Assembly: GCF_034134805.1 (NCBI RefSeq)
Contig: NZ_CP139419.1
Location: 1,488,001-1,552,000, forward strand
Direction: 5' to 3'
DNA: 64,000 nucleotides
DNA from: Streptococcus sp. S5
Lineage (GTDB): Bacteria; Bacillota; Bacilli; Lactobacillales; Streptococcaceae
A program made the translations under genes and the position numbers. Numbering within the stretch: position 1 is the stretch's first letter; every line of letters begins with the position of its first letter. Below the pieces are notes generated by a model that saw nothing but the letters and a program-made list of their open reading frames with translations, was not told the DNA's origin and made no database searches. Shown one piece after another: positions 28,843 through 38,102 of the stretch.

Positions 28843-29871
28843 ATGAATACTAACGACTTTGACTTTGATTTGCCTGAAGAACTGATTGCTCAAACCCCTC
28901 TTTTAAAACGAGATGCCTCTAAACTCTTGATCCTCGATCGAAAAACAGGGCAATTCCAAGACCGTCATTTTGATGCAATTTTGGATGAATTGGAGCCAGG
29001 AGATGCTCTTGTCATGAACAATACGCGCGTTCTACCAGCCCGCCTTCATGGAGTCAAACCAGAAACAGGTGGTCACGTCGAATTCCTTCTCCTTAAAAAT
29101 ACGCAAGATGACTGTTGGGAAGTCTTGGCAAAACCTGCAAAACGCTTAAAGGTAGGGGCCACAGTCAGCTTCGGAGATGGTCGTTTGACCGCAACCGTTG
29201 AGGAAGAATTAGAGCACGGAGGCCGTATCGTTCGCTTCCACTACCAAGGGATCTTTTTAGAAGTTCTAGAAAGCCTTGGTGAAATGCCACTTCCTCCCTA
29301 TATTCACGAAAAACTTGCTGACCGCGAGCGCTACCAAACCGTTTACGCCAAAGAAAATGGTTCTGCAGCAGCTCCAACGGCAGGTCTTCATTTCACCAAA
29401 GAATTGCTCCAAAAGATTGAAGCAAAAGGGGTTCACCTGGTCTATTTGACCCTTCATGTGGGCCTGGGAACCTTCCGTCCAGTATCCGTGGACAATCTTG
29501 AAGACCATGAGATGCACTCTGAATTTTACCAACTTTCTGAAGAGGCTGCTGCTACCCTTCGTCAGGTAAAAGCTGCAGGAAAACGCATCGTAGCTGTTGG
29601 AACGACTTCTATTCGAACCCTTGAAACAATTGGCAATAAATTTGATGGAGACATCCAAGCCGATTCAGGTTGGACCAATATCTTTATCAAACCAGGTTAT
29701 GAATGGAAAGTCGTCGACGCCTTTTCAACCAACTTCCACCTTCCAAAATCAACTCTGGTCATGTTGGTTTCTGCCTTTGCTGGCCGCGAATTAACCCTCG
29801 AAGCCTACCACCATGCGATTCAAGAACGCTACCGCTTCTTCAGCTTTGGGGATGCTATGTTCATCAAGTAA
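28843..29871 (+). CDS. queA: S-adenosylmethionine:tRNA ribosyltransferase-isomerase
   Basis: QueA transfers the ribosyl group of SAM to preQ1-modified tRNA to form epoxyqueuosine. The 342-residue protein begins [14 protein letters not shown] and carries [30 protein letters not shown] and [11 protein letters not shown], all standard QueA motifs. The ribosome-binding site is AAAGGAG. queA lies beside arc/argR genes in several oral streptococci, as here. Confidence 0.97.
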   Translation: MNTNDFDFDLPEELIAQTPLLKRDASKLLILDRKTGQFQDRHFDAILDELEPGDALVMNNTRVLPARLHGVKPETGGHVEFLLLKNTQDDCWEVLAKPAKRLKVGATVSFGDGRLTATVEEELEHGGRIVRFHYQGIFLEVLESLGEMPLPPYIHEKLADRERYQTVYAKENGSAAAPTAGLHFTKELLQKIEAKGVHLVYLTLHVGLGTFRPVSVDNLEDHEMHSEFYQLSEEAAATLRQVKAAGKRIVAVGTTSIRTLETIGNKFDGDIQADSGWTNIFIKPGYEWKVVDAFSTNFHLPKSTLVMLVSAFAGRELTLEAYHHAIQERYRFFSFGDAMFIK

Positions 29872-29882
29872 AGGAGTCTCTC

Positions 29883-30353
29883 ATGAATAAAATTGAAAGC
29901 CGCCATCGCTTGATCCGCTCGATCATTTCTGAGCGTAGGATTCATACCCAACAAGAACTCCAGGAAGCCTTAGAAGCCAATGGTGTTCTCGTTACCCAGT
30001 CCACCCTTTCACGGGATGTCAAATCCTTGAATCTAGTAAAAATTAACGAGGGGGATAGTTCCTACTATGCCATGAACACCATCGCTCCTTCCCGTTGGGA
30101 AAAGCGCCTGCGGATGTATATGGAAGATGCCTTAGTCATGTTGCGGCCCGTTCAAAACCAGGTCGTTGTAAAAACTCTTCCAGGTCTGGCCCAATCCTTT
30201 GGAGCAATCTTAGATGCACTGGAACTCCAAGAAATTGTAGCCACCATCTGTGGAGACGATGTCTGTTTGGTTATCTGCGAAGACAACCAAGGAGCTTTGG
30301 ATTGTTTTGAAAAATTAAAAGAATTCACCCCACCCTTCTTCTTTAGTAAATAA
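29883..30353 (+). CDS. argR: ArgR/AhrC-family arginine regulator
   Basis: The 156-residue protein has the winged-helix N-terminus ([20 protein letters not shown], then [15 protein letters not shown]) and the C-terminal hexamerisation and arginine-binding domain ([26 protein letters not shown]). The start at 29883 follows AAAGGAG; a longer frame beginning inside queA is not credible. It is likely a regulator of the nearby arginine deiminase genes, as for ArcR in S. gordonii. Confidence 0.92.
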   Translation: MNKIESRHRLIRSIISERRIHTQQELQEALEANGVLVTQSTLSRDVKSLNLVKINEGDSSYYAMNTIAPSRWEKRLRMYMEDALVMLRPVQNQVVVKTLPGLAQSFGAILDALELQEIVATICGDDVCLVICEDNQGALDCFEKLKEFTPPFFFSK

Positions 30354-30384
30354 AAAGTTTGGAAACCGAGTTTCCAAACTTTTT
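30352..30384 (+). terminator. Terminator of argR (left hairpin)
   Basis: AAAAAGTTTGGAAAC, loop CGA and GTTTCCAAACTTTTT form a 15-bp stem overlapping the argR stop. A related hairpin recurs at 30639-30669 beyond the repeat. Confidence 0.88.
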
Positions 30385-30645
30385 AAAATGTAGATAAACT
30401 ATCTTAAAATAAGGTGAGCGATTCTGCAAAAAAATTAAAATGTGTTCTAGTTTTTTGAATGAATGAAGAAAACACTGAAACTTTCCGCTGAGAGAAAAGT
30501 GCCTGAAACAAAATTGTTTCAGGCACTCGGAATTATTGAGACCTTAGGCTCAATAATTAGTCTTGGAACTTCGTAGAAGTTCGCTGACGTCCGTACTCAC
30601 CTAAGGAAAGTTTTTAGTATAAGTTTGTCTTCAATCTGAAAGTTT
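30385..30645 (+). repeat. Structured intergenic repeat, copy B
   Basis: This is the second copy of the element at 15940-16180. The outer stem is 30478-30486 with 30605-30613 (AAACTTTCC/GGAAAGTTT). Hairpin 1 is 30498-30527, hairpin 2 is 30531-30558 and hairpin 3 is 30566-30582. Hairpin 3 and the following linker GCTGACGTCCGTACTCACC are identical to copy A. Hairpins 1 and 2 differ by paired changes. It occupies the gap between convergent argR and arcT. Confidence 0.85.
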
Positions 30646-30669
30646 AGAAACTTGGTTTCCAAATTTTTT
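30639..30669 (+). terminator. Terminator-like hairpin after repeat copy B
   Basis: AAGTTT-A-GAAAC, loop TTG and GTTTC-C-AAATTTTTT form a stem with one mismatch, then a T-run. It overlaps the last codon and stop of the M20 peptidase gene on the other strand. Confidence 0.6.
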
Positions 30670-32002
30670 ACGTTGTAGCTAAGCGTTGAATGGCTTCTCG
30701 ATAGATTTCCATCGCTGCGTAGAGATCTTCAATTTTTGCACGTTCATTGGCTTGGTGCTCGGTCTGTTCTGCACCTGGGAAAAGAGCCCCAAAAGCGACA
30801 CAATTTTCCATGGTCCGCGCAAATGTCGCACCACCAGAAGACATAGCTGGTGTCTTATCACCAGTTTCTTCCTGATAGACGGCCATCAAAGAGCTGACTA
30901 AAGGACTATCCAAAGGAACATATAAAGGAGCCAGATAATCAAACTCTTCATATTCCAACTGATAGCTAGCTGCAATTTCTTGCAAACGAGCTACCAAGGC
31001 ATCCTTATCTGCTAAGACGGGGATCCGGATATCAATCCCGATTTCCGATTGTTCTTGATCGATCACAAGGGTCGCAAGATTAAAGGAAAGATCGCCACTT
31101 GGTTCATCTGAAATAGGGCCAAATAGAGCCTCACCAGTTGCATCCTCACCAACTGCATCTGCGATAAATAGCAAAGCTGGATGGGGTTGGATGAGGGATA
31201 AACTTTCCGCTAAACCGACAATAGCATTCACTCCTTCAGCTGCATCTTTAGAGTGCTTGGAAACACCCAAAACCGTTACAGAATCTTCTGTTTGGCTATA
31301 CTGAACCCCACTTTGATCCAAAACAGGAAGCAACTCTTCCAAACGATGACCAGCATAGGTCGCCTTGTCTGGAACAACATTGAGGGCCTGACCAGCCTGT
31401 AAGGGAATATCATCCCAACCTGGACCATGCAATTTCACTTGTAATAAGCCTTTTTCAGCATAGGTTAATGGGAAAGAGGAATCCGGTGCAAATCCAAGAT
31501 CTGCTTGCTCTTCGATTTGGTTGTAGCGGTTCATACAGCGCCACAAGGTTTCTTCATCCGTCCCAAAAATAAAGCGGATTCGTTTGGTAAACTGGATGCC
31601 ATCATCCAGTAAACTCTTGACTGCATAGAGGGCAGCAAGAGACGGTCCCTTATCATCCTGCACACCACGACCTACTAGATAATCACCGACAATAGTCGCT
31701 TCAAAAGGTGGCGTTTGCCAATCTTGTAAATCACCGGCTGGAACAACATCCAAGTGACAAAGAACGGCCAGGAGTTCTTCCCCCTGACCGATCTCTGCAT
31801 ATCCATAGTATCCTTCAGGATCTATATATGTTTGAAAACCTAATTCTCGAGCAAGCTCTAAGGTTTTTTCTAGGACATCTTGGATAGCTTGTCCAAACGG
31901 TGTTCCATTTTCCCCTTCATTTAATACAGAAGGGTAAGAAATGATGGTTTGAAGCGAGTTTAAAAACTGCTCTTTTACATCGTTCTTTATTCTATTTTTC
32001 AT
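30668..32002 (-). CDS. arcT: M20-family dipeptidase of the arc operon
   Basis: The 444-residue protein is a PepV/Sapep-like zinc peptidase with the metal-site motifs CHLDVVPAGD, GRGVQDDKG, GTDEETLW and FAPDSS, and a C-terminal SGGATFART/HQANE segment. It is the last gene of arcABCDT, 17 nt after arcD. In this position it may release arginine from peptides to feed the ADI pathway, which is an inference from context. ArcT has also been called a transaminase, but this sequence is clearly of the M20 family. Confidence 0.88.
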   Translation of the reverse strand: MKNRIKNDVKEQFLNSLQTIISYPSVLNEGENGTPFGQAIQDVLEKTLELARELGFQTYIDPEGYYGYAEIGQGEELLAVLCHLDVVPAGDLQDWQTPPFEATIVGDYLVGRGVQDDKGPSLAALYAVKSLLDDGIQFTKRIRFIFGTDEETLWRCMNRYNQIEEQADLGFAPDSSFPLTYAEKGLLQVKLHGPGWDDIPLQAGQALNVVPDKATYAGHRLEELLPVLDQSGVQYSQTEDSVTVLGVSKHSKDAAEGVNAIVGLAESLSLIQPHPALLFIADAVGEDATGEALFGPISDEPSGDLSFNLATLVIDQEQSEIGIDIRIPVLADKDALVARLQEIAASYQLEYEEFDYLAPLYVPLDSPLVSSLMAVYQEETGDKTPAMSSGGATFARTMENCVAFGALFPGAEQTEHQANERAKIEDLYAAMEIYREAIQRLATT

Positions 32003-32019
32003 GAAACACCTACTTTATT

Positions 32020-33531
32020 CTATTGCAAGAATGGAACCACAGTTCCTAGTAGAAGAAGGGCAATGGTGATCACAACAATCGCTACGACCAATTTACCCAT
32101 GAATTTCCACCATGCACTCAAGTCAACACGTCCAAGAGCAAGAGCTCCCATTACGATACCTGAAGTTGGTGCGATCAAGTTCAAGACACCAGATGCAGAT
32201 TGGTAAGCTGTGACAATCAAGCTACCTGGTACATTGACGAATTTACCAAGAGGTGCCATGATACCCATTGTTGCACTGGCAAGACCAGATGATGATGGGA
32301 TCAAGAATGACATTGGCAAGTAGAAAATGTAAGTCAAGACAATGAACAATTGAGATGAAAGACCTTTAAGTCCTTCTTCACCCCAGTGAAGAATTGTCGC
32401 AGTGATCATACCGTCGTTCATGATGACTTGGATACCACGTGCTACCGCTACGATAAGAGCAACACTCAAGAGGTCAGCTGCACCATTCATGAAAGATGAA
32501 ATGATTTTATCTTCTTTCAAGCCATAAATGATACCAACGAGGATTCCCATGAAGGCAAAGAGCATAGCTGTTTGTGGGAAGTACCATGTACCAAGAGCAT
32601 CTGTGTTACCGATCAATTGACCAAGTACTGGAATTTTATGGAGAGATTCGTTAAAGTTGTTAAAGAATGTAATACCCAAATCTTTGAATGGGATAAATCC
32701 AGCAACCATGATAACGAATGTTGAGATGAAGACGACCAAGACACGTTTTTGTTTCTTGTTCATTTGTGAAGGAATTTCTTCGCCACTATCAACATTGAAG
32801 TGTTTCAAATCTTCTTCACGAGTTGCATAGGTGAGAGATTTGGTTGGGTCTTTTTGAACCTTATCTGCATAACGGTATACATAGTATGTGCTAAGTCCTG
32901 TCAATACGATCCAGAAGATCACACGAAGTAAGAGACCTGAAGCACTTGAGATACCTGCAGTATCAGATGCGATAACTGTCGCAAATGGGTTCAATGTTGA
33001 CGCCAAACATCCGATTTGTGATCCTAAAAGGATAATGGCTACCCCTGTCAAGCTGTCAAAACCAACGGACATCATAACAGGTACAAGAAGTGGATAGAAG
33101 GCCATGGTTTCTTCACCCATACCATAAGTTGTACCACCAAGGGCAAACAATGGCATCAAGATCAAAATCAACATTTTTTCGCGGCCTTTGTATTTACGAA
33201 CGATAGAAGCAATCCCTACATCAAGGGTACCTGTTTCGTTCACAACACCAAGGAAACCACCGACCATTAAGATGAAGAAGGCTACGTCAATCGCTGCACT
33301 AGTTGGTGCTTTACCAAGCATGGCATTGATTGGGGCCATCAAGACATCCCAAATCCCTTGAGGATGTGCTTTTACAGATTCATAACTACCTGCAATGATA
33401 GCACCTGCATCGTCAACCTTGTATTGACCAGCTGGAATAATCCAAGTTAACACTGCCATAATAGCAATGATAATTAACAATACGGAAAAAGATGAAGGCA
33501 TCTTAAATCCTTTTTTCGTTTTTTCACTCAT
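32020..33531 (-). CDS. arcD: Arginine/ornithine antiporter of the YfcC/DcuC-like type
   Basis: The 503-residue membrane protein has about 12 segments and family motifs such as GGTTYGMGEETMAFYP and PSSSGLASATMGIMAPLG. Streptococcal ArcD of this type exchanges arginine for ornithine. The transport function is inferred from its place in the ADI operon. An AGGAGGAAG ribosome-binding site precedes the ATG. The 124-bp gap upstream holds a candidate promoter and a 25-bp palindrome. Confidence 0.88.
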   Translation of the reverse strand: MSEKTKKGFKMPSSFSVLLIIIAIMAVLTWIIPAGQYKVDDAGAIIAGSYESVKAHPQGIWDVLMAPINAMLGKAPTSAAIDVAFFILMVGGFLGVVNETGTLDVGIASIVRKYKGREKMLILILMPLFALGGTTYGMGEETMAFYPLLVPVMMSVGFDSLTGVAIILLGSQIGCLASTLNPFATVIASDTAGISSASGLLLRVIFWIVLTGLSTYYVYRYADKVQKDPTKSLTYATREEDLKHFNVDSGEEIPSQMNKKQKRVLVVFISTFVIMVAGFIPFKDLGITFFNNFNESLHKIPVLGQLIGNTDALGTWYFPQTAMLFAFMGILVGIIYGLKEDKIISSFMNGAADLLSVALIVAVARGIQVIMNDGMITATILHWGEEGLKGLSSQLFIVLTYIFYLPMSFLIPSSSGLASATMGIMAPLGKFVNVPGSLIVTAYQSASGVLNLIAPTSGIVMGALALGRVDLSAWWKFMGKLVVAIVVITIALLLLGTVVPFLQ

Positions 33532-33566
33532 TTGTCTTCCTCCTAACGCAACAAAGTGTGAGTGAT

Positions 33567-33597
33567 GTTTTACAAGAGTCTCTTGTAAAACGCTTAC
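33567..33597 (-). promoter_or_regulatory. Palindrome and cre-like site upstream of arcD
   Basis: GTTTTACAAGAG, a single T, and CTCTTGTAAAAC (33567-33591) form a perfect 12-bp inverted repeat. Overlapping it on the minus strand is GTAAGCGTTTTAC, a cre-like core. Upstream on the minus strand is an extended -10 (TGA-TAGAAT). The site could be an operator, an mRNA-stabilising hairpin, or both. Confidence 0.5.
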
Positions 33598-33655
33598 CTA
33601 TAGATTTATTCTATCACAATAAGCTTTAAAATACTAGTTTTTTCCTAATTTTTCA

Positions 33656-34600
33656 TTAGTCTTTTTGGATGATTGTTCCACTTTCAGACTCAATCAAAGC
33701 TCCAAGGTTTTCAAGTGATGTAATAACTGCTTTTCCTTCTGGGCGACCATTGACGAAGGCAATGGCAGCTTCCACTTTAGGAAGCATGCTTCCTGGTGCA
33801 AATTGGTCTTGTTTGATGTATTCTTCCAATTGAGCCACATTAACATGTTCCAATTTTGCTTGGTCTGGTTTGTTGTAGTTCACAAAGACATAATCGACAC
33901 CAGTCAAGACGATGAAGAGGTCTGCTTCTACTAATTCAGCCAAACGTTGAGATGCAAAGTCTTTATCGATAACCGCTTCAACACCAGATAAGCTACCATC
34001 TGCTTCTTTCACAACTGGGATACCACCACCACCGGCTGCCACAACGACTTGACCGTCGTTCAACAAAGTACGGATGGTATTGATTTCTTTGATATCCACT
34101 GGTTTTGGTGAAGCCACGACTTTACGCCAGCCACGACCAGCATCTTCTTTGAAAGTTGCTCCTGATTTTTCAGCTTCTGCTTTTGCTTCTTCTTCTGAGT
34201 AGAATGGACCGATTGGTTTGCTGAGGTTGACAAAAGCTGGGTCGTTCTTATCAACAATGACTTGTGTCACAACAGAAGCCACATCTTTTTCGATTCCTTC
34301 TTCATGAAGAGCATTTTGAAGAGCATTTTGAAGCCAGTAGCCAATACTTCCTTCGGTCATAGCAACTAATGAATCAAGTGGGAAAGCAGGGTTTTTTTCA
34401 GAGTTTGCTGCCAAGTGTTGGAGCAAAAGGTTCCCTACTTGAGGACCATTTCCGTGAGTGATGATCAAGTCATCCCCATTTTTGATTAATTTGACTAAGT
34501 GTTTTGCTGTTTCTACAAGTGCTTCTTGTTGAGCTTGAGCAGAAGGATCAGATGAGAGAATAGCATTTCCTCCCAAAGCAACGACGATTTTTCTTGACAT
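33656..34600 (-). CDS. arcC: Carbamate kinase
   Basis: ArcC makes ATP from carbamoyl phosphate and ADP, the energy-yielding step of the ADI pathway. The 314-residue protein has [10 protein letters not shown] at the N-terminus, [32 protein letters not shown] and [14 protein letters not shown], all conserved in amino-acid kinases of this type. The ribosome-binding site is AAAGGGA. Confidence 0.96.
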   Translation of the reverse strand: MSRKIVVALGGNAILSSDPSAQAQQEALVETAKHLVKLIKNGDDLIITHGNGPQVGNLLLQHLAANSEKNPAFPLDSLVAMTEGSIGYWLQNALQNALHEEGIEKDVASVVTQVIVDKNDPAFVNLSKPIGPFYSEEEAKAEAEKSGATFKEDAGRGWRKVVASPKPVDIKEINTIRTLLNDGQVVVAAGGGGIPVVKEADGSLSGVEAVIDKDFASQRLAELVEADLFIVLTGVDYVFVNYNKPDQAKLEHVNVAQLEEYIKQDQFAPGSMLPKVEAAIAFVNGRPEGKAVITSLENLGALIESESGTIIQKD

Positions 34601-34616
34601 AAGTTATCCCTTTCTA

Positions 34617-34659
34617 TAAAAAATAGGGGCAGGACTAAAGCTAGCAGTCCAGCCCCTAT
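34617..34659 (-). terminator. Intrinsic terminator inside the arc operon, between arcB and arcC
   Basis: ATAGGGGC-A-GGACT (34623-34636) pairs with AGTCC-A-GCCCCTAT (34646-34659). The 13-bp stem has a single A-A mismatch and is followed on the minus strand by TTTTTT. It lies 20-60 nt before the arcC start. Confidence 0.85.
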
Positions 34660-34685
34660 AGCTGTTGGTATACGGTTATAAAGTC

Positions 34686-35702
34686 TTAAACTTTTGGAAT
34701 GTACAAGTTACCAAGAGTAGCTGCCATAACCGCTTTGATGGTGTGCATACGGTTTTCAGCTTGGTCAAAGTGACGAGCATATTTGCTGCGGAACACTTCG
34801 TCAGTAACTTCCATTTCTTCTACGCCGAATTTTTCAGCAACATCTTTACCGTAAACAGTATTTGTATCGTGGAAGGCTGGTAAGCAGTGCAAGAAGATCA
34901 AGTCTTCGTTATCAGCTTTCTTAATCAAATCCATGTTTACTTGGTAAGGTTTCAAAAGGGCAACACGTTCTGCAAATTTGTCTTCTTCACCCATTGATAC
35001 CCAAACGTCAGTGTAAAGTACGTCTGCACCTTTCACTGCTTCGTCAGCATCTTCAGTGATCAAGATATGAGCGCCACTTTCTTTTGCAAATCCTTCTGCC
35101 AATTCAACGATTTCTTTTTCTGGGAAGAGTTCTTTTGGTGAGAAGATGTGTACGTTCACACCAAGGATAGCACCTGTTACAAGAAGGCTGTTCGCAACGT
35201 TGTTACGTCCATCACCACAGTATACAAGTGTCAAACCTTCCAAACGTCCAAAGTTTTCTTGAACTGTCAAGTAGTCTGCAAGCATTTGAGTTGGGTGCCA
35301 TTCGTCAGTCAAACCATTCCAAACTGGAACACCTGAGAATTCAGCCAATTCTTCAACCATACGTTGGCTGAAACCACGGAATTCAATACCGTCAAACATA
35401 CGTCCAAGAACTTTAGCAGTATCTTCTGTAGATTCTTTTTTACCAAGTTGGATGTCGTTTGCACCTAGGTATTCTGGGTGAGCACCAAGGTCGATAGCTG
35501 CTGTTGTGAAGGCAGCACGAGTACGAGTTGAAGTTTTTTCAAACAAAAGCGCAATGTTTTTACCAGCAAGATAGTGGTGTTCAATGTTGCGTTTTTTAAG
35601 GTCTTTCAAGTGAGCTGAAAGTCCGATAAGGTATTCTAACTCTGCACGTGTAAAGTCTTTTTCTGCCAAGAAGCTACGTCCTTGGAATACTGAATCTGTC
35701 AT
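34686..35702 (-). CDS. arcB: Ornithine carbamoyltransferase (catabolic)
   Basis: ArcB converts citrulline and phosphate to ornithine and carbamoyl phosphate. The 338-residue protein has [12 protein letters not shown] (carbamoyl-phosphate loop), [22 protein letters not shown] and [10 protein letters not shown]. The operon context assigns it to the catabolic ADI route rather than arginine synthesis. It follows arcA by 85 nt, a gap that includes a weaker GC-containing hairpin (AGAGCTG/CAGCTCT near 35751-35776). Confidence 0.96.
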   Translation of the reverse strand: MTDSVFQGRSFLAEKDFTRAELEYLIGLSAHLKDLKKRNIEHHYLAGKNIALLFEKTSTRTRAAFTTAAIDLGAHPEYLGANDIQLGKKESTEDTAKVLGRMFDGIEFRGFSQRMVEELAEFSGVPVWNGLTDEWHPTQMLADYLTVQENFGRLEGLTLVYCGDGRNNVANSLLVTGAILGVNVHIFSPKELFPEKEIVELAEGFAKESGAHILITEDADEAVKGADVLYTDVWVSMGEEDKFAERVALLKPYQVNMDLIKKADNEDLIFLHCLPAFHDTNTVYGKDVAEKFGVEEMEVTDEVFRSKYARHFDQAENRMHTIKAVMAATLGNLYIPKV

Positions 35703-35787
35703 TTCTAATTGTCTCCTATTTTCTTTCTAGTATTGATCAGTAAGAAGAAAGAGCTGATCCCCAAAGACCAGCTCTCGGTCTTCTCTA

Positions 35788-37017
35788 TTAGATTTCTTCA
35801 CGTTCGAATGGCATTGACATACAACGAGGTCCACCACGACCGCGAACTAATTCACTTCCGCGGATCTTAATCAAACGAAGTCCGTATTCTTCTAATTTCT
35901 TGTTTGTGACTGTGTTACGATCGTATACAACTACCACACCAGGTGCGATTGTAAGAGTATTTGATCCGTCGTTCCATTGTTCACGAGCAGCTGCAACCAC
36001 ATTGCCATCACCACAAGGGATCAATGTAACTTTTTCAACACCAAGGTTTTCAGCAAGCAATTCAGCCAAATCACCTTTTTCTTCAACAATCTTCAATGCT
36101 TCATTTTCATATGTTACAGAGAAGACGCGAAGGTTTCCTTGGATTTCTGGGTGGATGGTAAATTTATCGTAGTCCACCATTGTGAATACTGTATCCAAGT
36201 GCATGAATTTACGGTTGTTCGCAAATTCGAAGGCCAATACTTTCTTGAAGCCAACGTTCTTCTTGAAGATGTTTACCAACAATTTTTCAATTGATGCAGC
36301 ATCTGTACGTTGTGAGATACCAACTGCCAAGACATCTTTAGAAAGGACCAATTCGTCCCCACCTTCGATACGAGTGTCTTCTTCACGGTTGTATACCAAT
36401 TCTACATTACCACCATATACTGGGTGATATTTGAAGATATATTTACCATACAAAGTTTCACGGTTACGTGTATCAGCATACATGTGGTTCAATGATACTG
36501 CATTCCCAATTGTAGCAAATGGGTCACGTGTGAAGTACAAGTTTGGCATTGGATCAATCGCAAATGGGTAGTCAGATTCGACAAGGTCTGTCAAGCCTTT
36601 GTCAGCTTCAGGAATTTCTGGAAGCTCAGCTTTTTGGAAACCAGCCATTGTTTTTTCAACCAATTCTTGGTTGTCTTCAATACCACGAAGGATTTCGCGA
36701 ATAGCGTTTTTAGTTTGGCGTCCACGAATGTTTGCTTCATCAAGATATTCTTCGATGAATTGTTCGCGAATTTCTGGAGTAGTCAATGACTCAGCTGCCA
36801 ATTTTTCAAGATAAAGTACTTCGATTCCTTCGTTACGAAGCGCTTGAGCAAAATTGTCGTGTTCTTTTTGTGCATCTTCCAAGAATGGAATATCATCAAA
36901 AAGAAGACGCTCTAGATAGTCAGGCATCAAGTTTTCCAACTCTTTACCTGGACGGTGCAACATTACTTTTTTCAGTTTTCCAATTTCTGAGAAAACATGA
37001 ATTGGTTTAGTTGACAT
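35788..37017 (-). CDS. arcA: Arginine deiminase
   Basis: ArcA hydrolyses arginine to citrulline and ammonia, which raises cytoplasmic pH in oral streptococci. The 409-residue protein has the catalytic-site motifs [26 protein letters not shown] and the C-terminal [15 protein letters not shown] with the nucleophile C399. It is first in the operon, with an AGGAGGATGAC ribosome-binding site. Confidence 0.97.
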   Translation of the reverse strand: MSTKPIHVFSEIGKLKKVMLHRPGKELENLMPDYLERLLFDDIPFLEDAQKEHDNFAQALRNEGIEVLYLEKLAAESLTTPEIREQFIEEYLDEANIRGRQTKNAIREILRGIEDNQELVEKTMAGFQKAELPEIPEADKGLTDLVESDYPFAIDPMPNLYFTRDPFATIGNAVSLNHMYADTRNRETLYGKYIFKYHPVYGGNVELVYNREEDTRIEGGDELVLSKDVLAVGISQRTDAASIEKLLVNIFKKNVGFKKVLAFEFANNRKFMHLDTVFTMVDYDKFTIHPEIQGNLRVFSVTYENEALKIVEEKGDLAELLAENLGVEKVTLIPCGDGNVVAAAREQWNDGSNTLTIAPGVVVVYDRNTVTNKKLEEYGLRLIKIRGSELVRGRGGPRCMSMPFEREEI

Positions 37018-37069
37018 CTGTCATCCTCCTTTTTTCTTTGAGCTTGTTCACAAGCTTATTACAGTTGTT

Positions 37070-37100
37070 ATTATAGTCTTTAATGATACCGCTTTCACAA
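37070..37100 (-). promoter_or_regulatory. arcA promoter with overlapping cre
   Basis: TTGTGA (37095-37100) and TATAAT (37070-37075) are 19 nt apart on the minus strand. TGAAAGCGGTATCA (37084-37097) overlaps the -35 and spacer and matches the cre consensus at all but one position. CcpA repression of arc is established in oral streptococci. Confidence 0.7.
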
Positions 37101-37234
37101 AGGATTCTACTTTTTGAATGCAAAGAATTTGGCGTTTTTTTGAATCTTTCCTATTTTTTAGTTAATATGAAGCGTTTTCTTTGCATATTTTGTCTTTTAT
37201 ATTATTTTTATGAATATATATTTTTTTGTAAAAA

Positions 37235-37264
37235 ATAAAAAAAGATCAACAAATTAGTTGATCT
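37235..37264 (-). terminator. Intrinsic terminator of flp
   Basis: AGATCAAC (37243-37250), loop AAATTA and GTTGATCT (37257-37264) are followed by a T-run. The hairpin overlaps the flp stop codon. Confidence 0.85.
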
Positions 37265-37943
37265 CTTCAAAACTCTTTAAAAAGTAGGCTGTATCCAGAA
37301 AAGTTAGTTGTTTTCTCTCATACTGGATCTTATGAGAATCGATGAGTTTCTTTAAAACTTGATTGACAGTTTCTCGGGTTGTGGCTGCTAATTTGGCCAT
37401 TTCCTTCATACTAATCGGAAATGGAAGTTGATTTCCAAGGCTTTCATAGTCCTTGCACAGAATGGCTAAGGATTGAATCACACGCTCACTAGCACTAGCT
37501 GTCACGACATTGCGCAAACGCAACTCTTGAAATTCTAGGATGGAAGAGAGCTTTCTCGTAATAAAGAGCAGCTGCTCCTTACTCTCTTGGGCATATAATT
37601 CATAAAGATTGACGGGGATCACGAAACAACGCAAATCCGTCACCGCACTAGCTGTATAGTGGTAACGCTCATCCTGGAACATCCCACCATAAGGGAACAA
37701 AGCCCCCTTCTTTATATAATCCATATAGGAGAATTGGTCAGACGAATCAAATTGCTCAATACGAGCAAAGCCTTTTGTCAGAAGAAAAATGCGCTCCCGC
37801 CTATCTCCTGCATAAAATAAAATTTGTCCTTTAGGGATATCCCTGGCATGAATTTCAACAGCTAATTTATCAAATAGCTCCACTGGTAGCGCAGAAAAGG
37901 CTGGATGCGAGCGGAGCAACTGGTAATCTTCCTTTGTAATCAT
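37254..37943 (-). CDS. flp: Crp/Fnr-family regulator next to the arc operon
   Basis: The 229-residue protein has an N-terminal cyclic-nucleotide-binding-type beta barrel (GQILFYAGDRRERIFLLTKG) and a C-terminal helix-turn-helix (SMKEMAKLAATTRETVNQVLKKL). It lacks the N-terminal Cys cluster of iron-sulphur Fnr. A homologue called Flp/ArcR activates arc genes in S. gordonii and S. suis, and the same role is likely here. The ribosome-binding site is AGAGGAAG. An extended -10 (TGT-TATACT, 37972-37980) lies upstream. Confidence 0.85.
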   Translation of the reverse strand: MITKEDYQLLRSHPAFSALPVELFDKLAVEIHARDIPKGQILFYAGDRRERIFLLTKGFARIEQFDSSDQFSYMDYIKKGALFPYGGMFQDERYHYTASAVTDLRCFVIPVNLYELYAQESKEQLLFITRKLSSILEFQELRLRNVVTASASERVIQSLAILCKDYESLGNQLPFPISMKEMAKLAATTRETVNQVLKKLIDSHKIQYERKQLTFLDTAYFLKSFEEIN

Positions 37944-38063
37944 GTCTATACTTCCTCTTATTACTATTAGTAGTATAACATACTTTTTATAGAAAAGGGA
38001 AAGAAGTCTCTTTAGAACAGAAAAGTAATTCGAAACACCAAGTCATTTTCATGATACTTTGTT

Positions 38064-38096
38064 AGAAGAAAAGGTCTGAGCAACCCTCAGACCTTC
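38064..38096 (-). terminator. Intrinsic terminator of the serine hydrolase gene
   Basis: AAGGTCTGA (38071-38079) and TCAGACCTT (38087-38095) pair. A T-rich stretch follows on the minus strand. Confidence 0.8.
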
Positions 38097-38102
38097 TGTT
38101 GA

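Noticed and set aside
29703..29882. An N-terminal extension of argR reaching back into queA.
   Set aside because: It overlaps queA in another frame. The ATG at 29883 has a good ribosome-binding site and gives the normal ArgR length.
37165..37179. A second cre-like sequence further upstream of arcA.
   Set aside because: It matches only the GCGTTTTCT half of the consensus; three positions of the other half are wrong.
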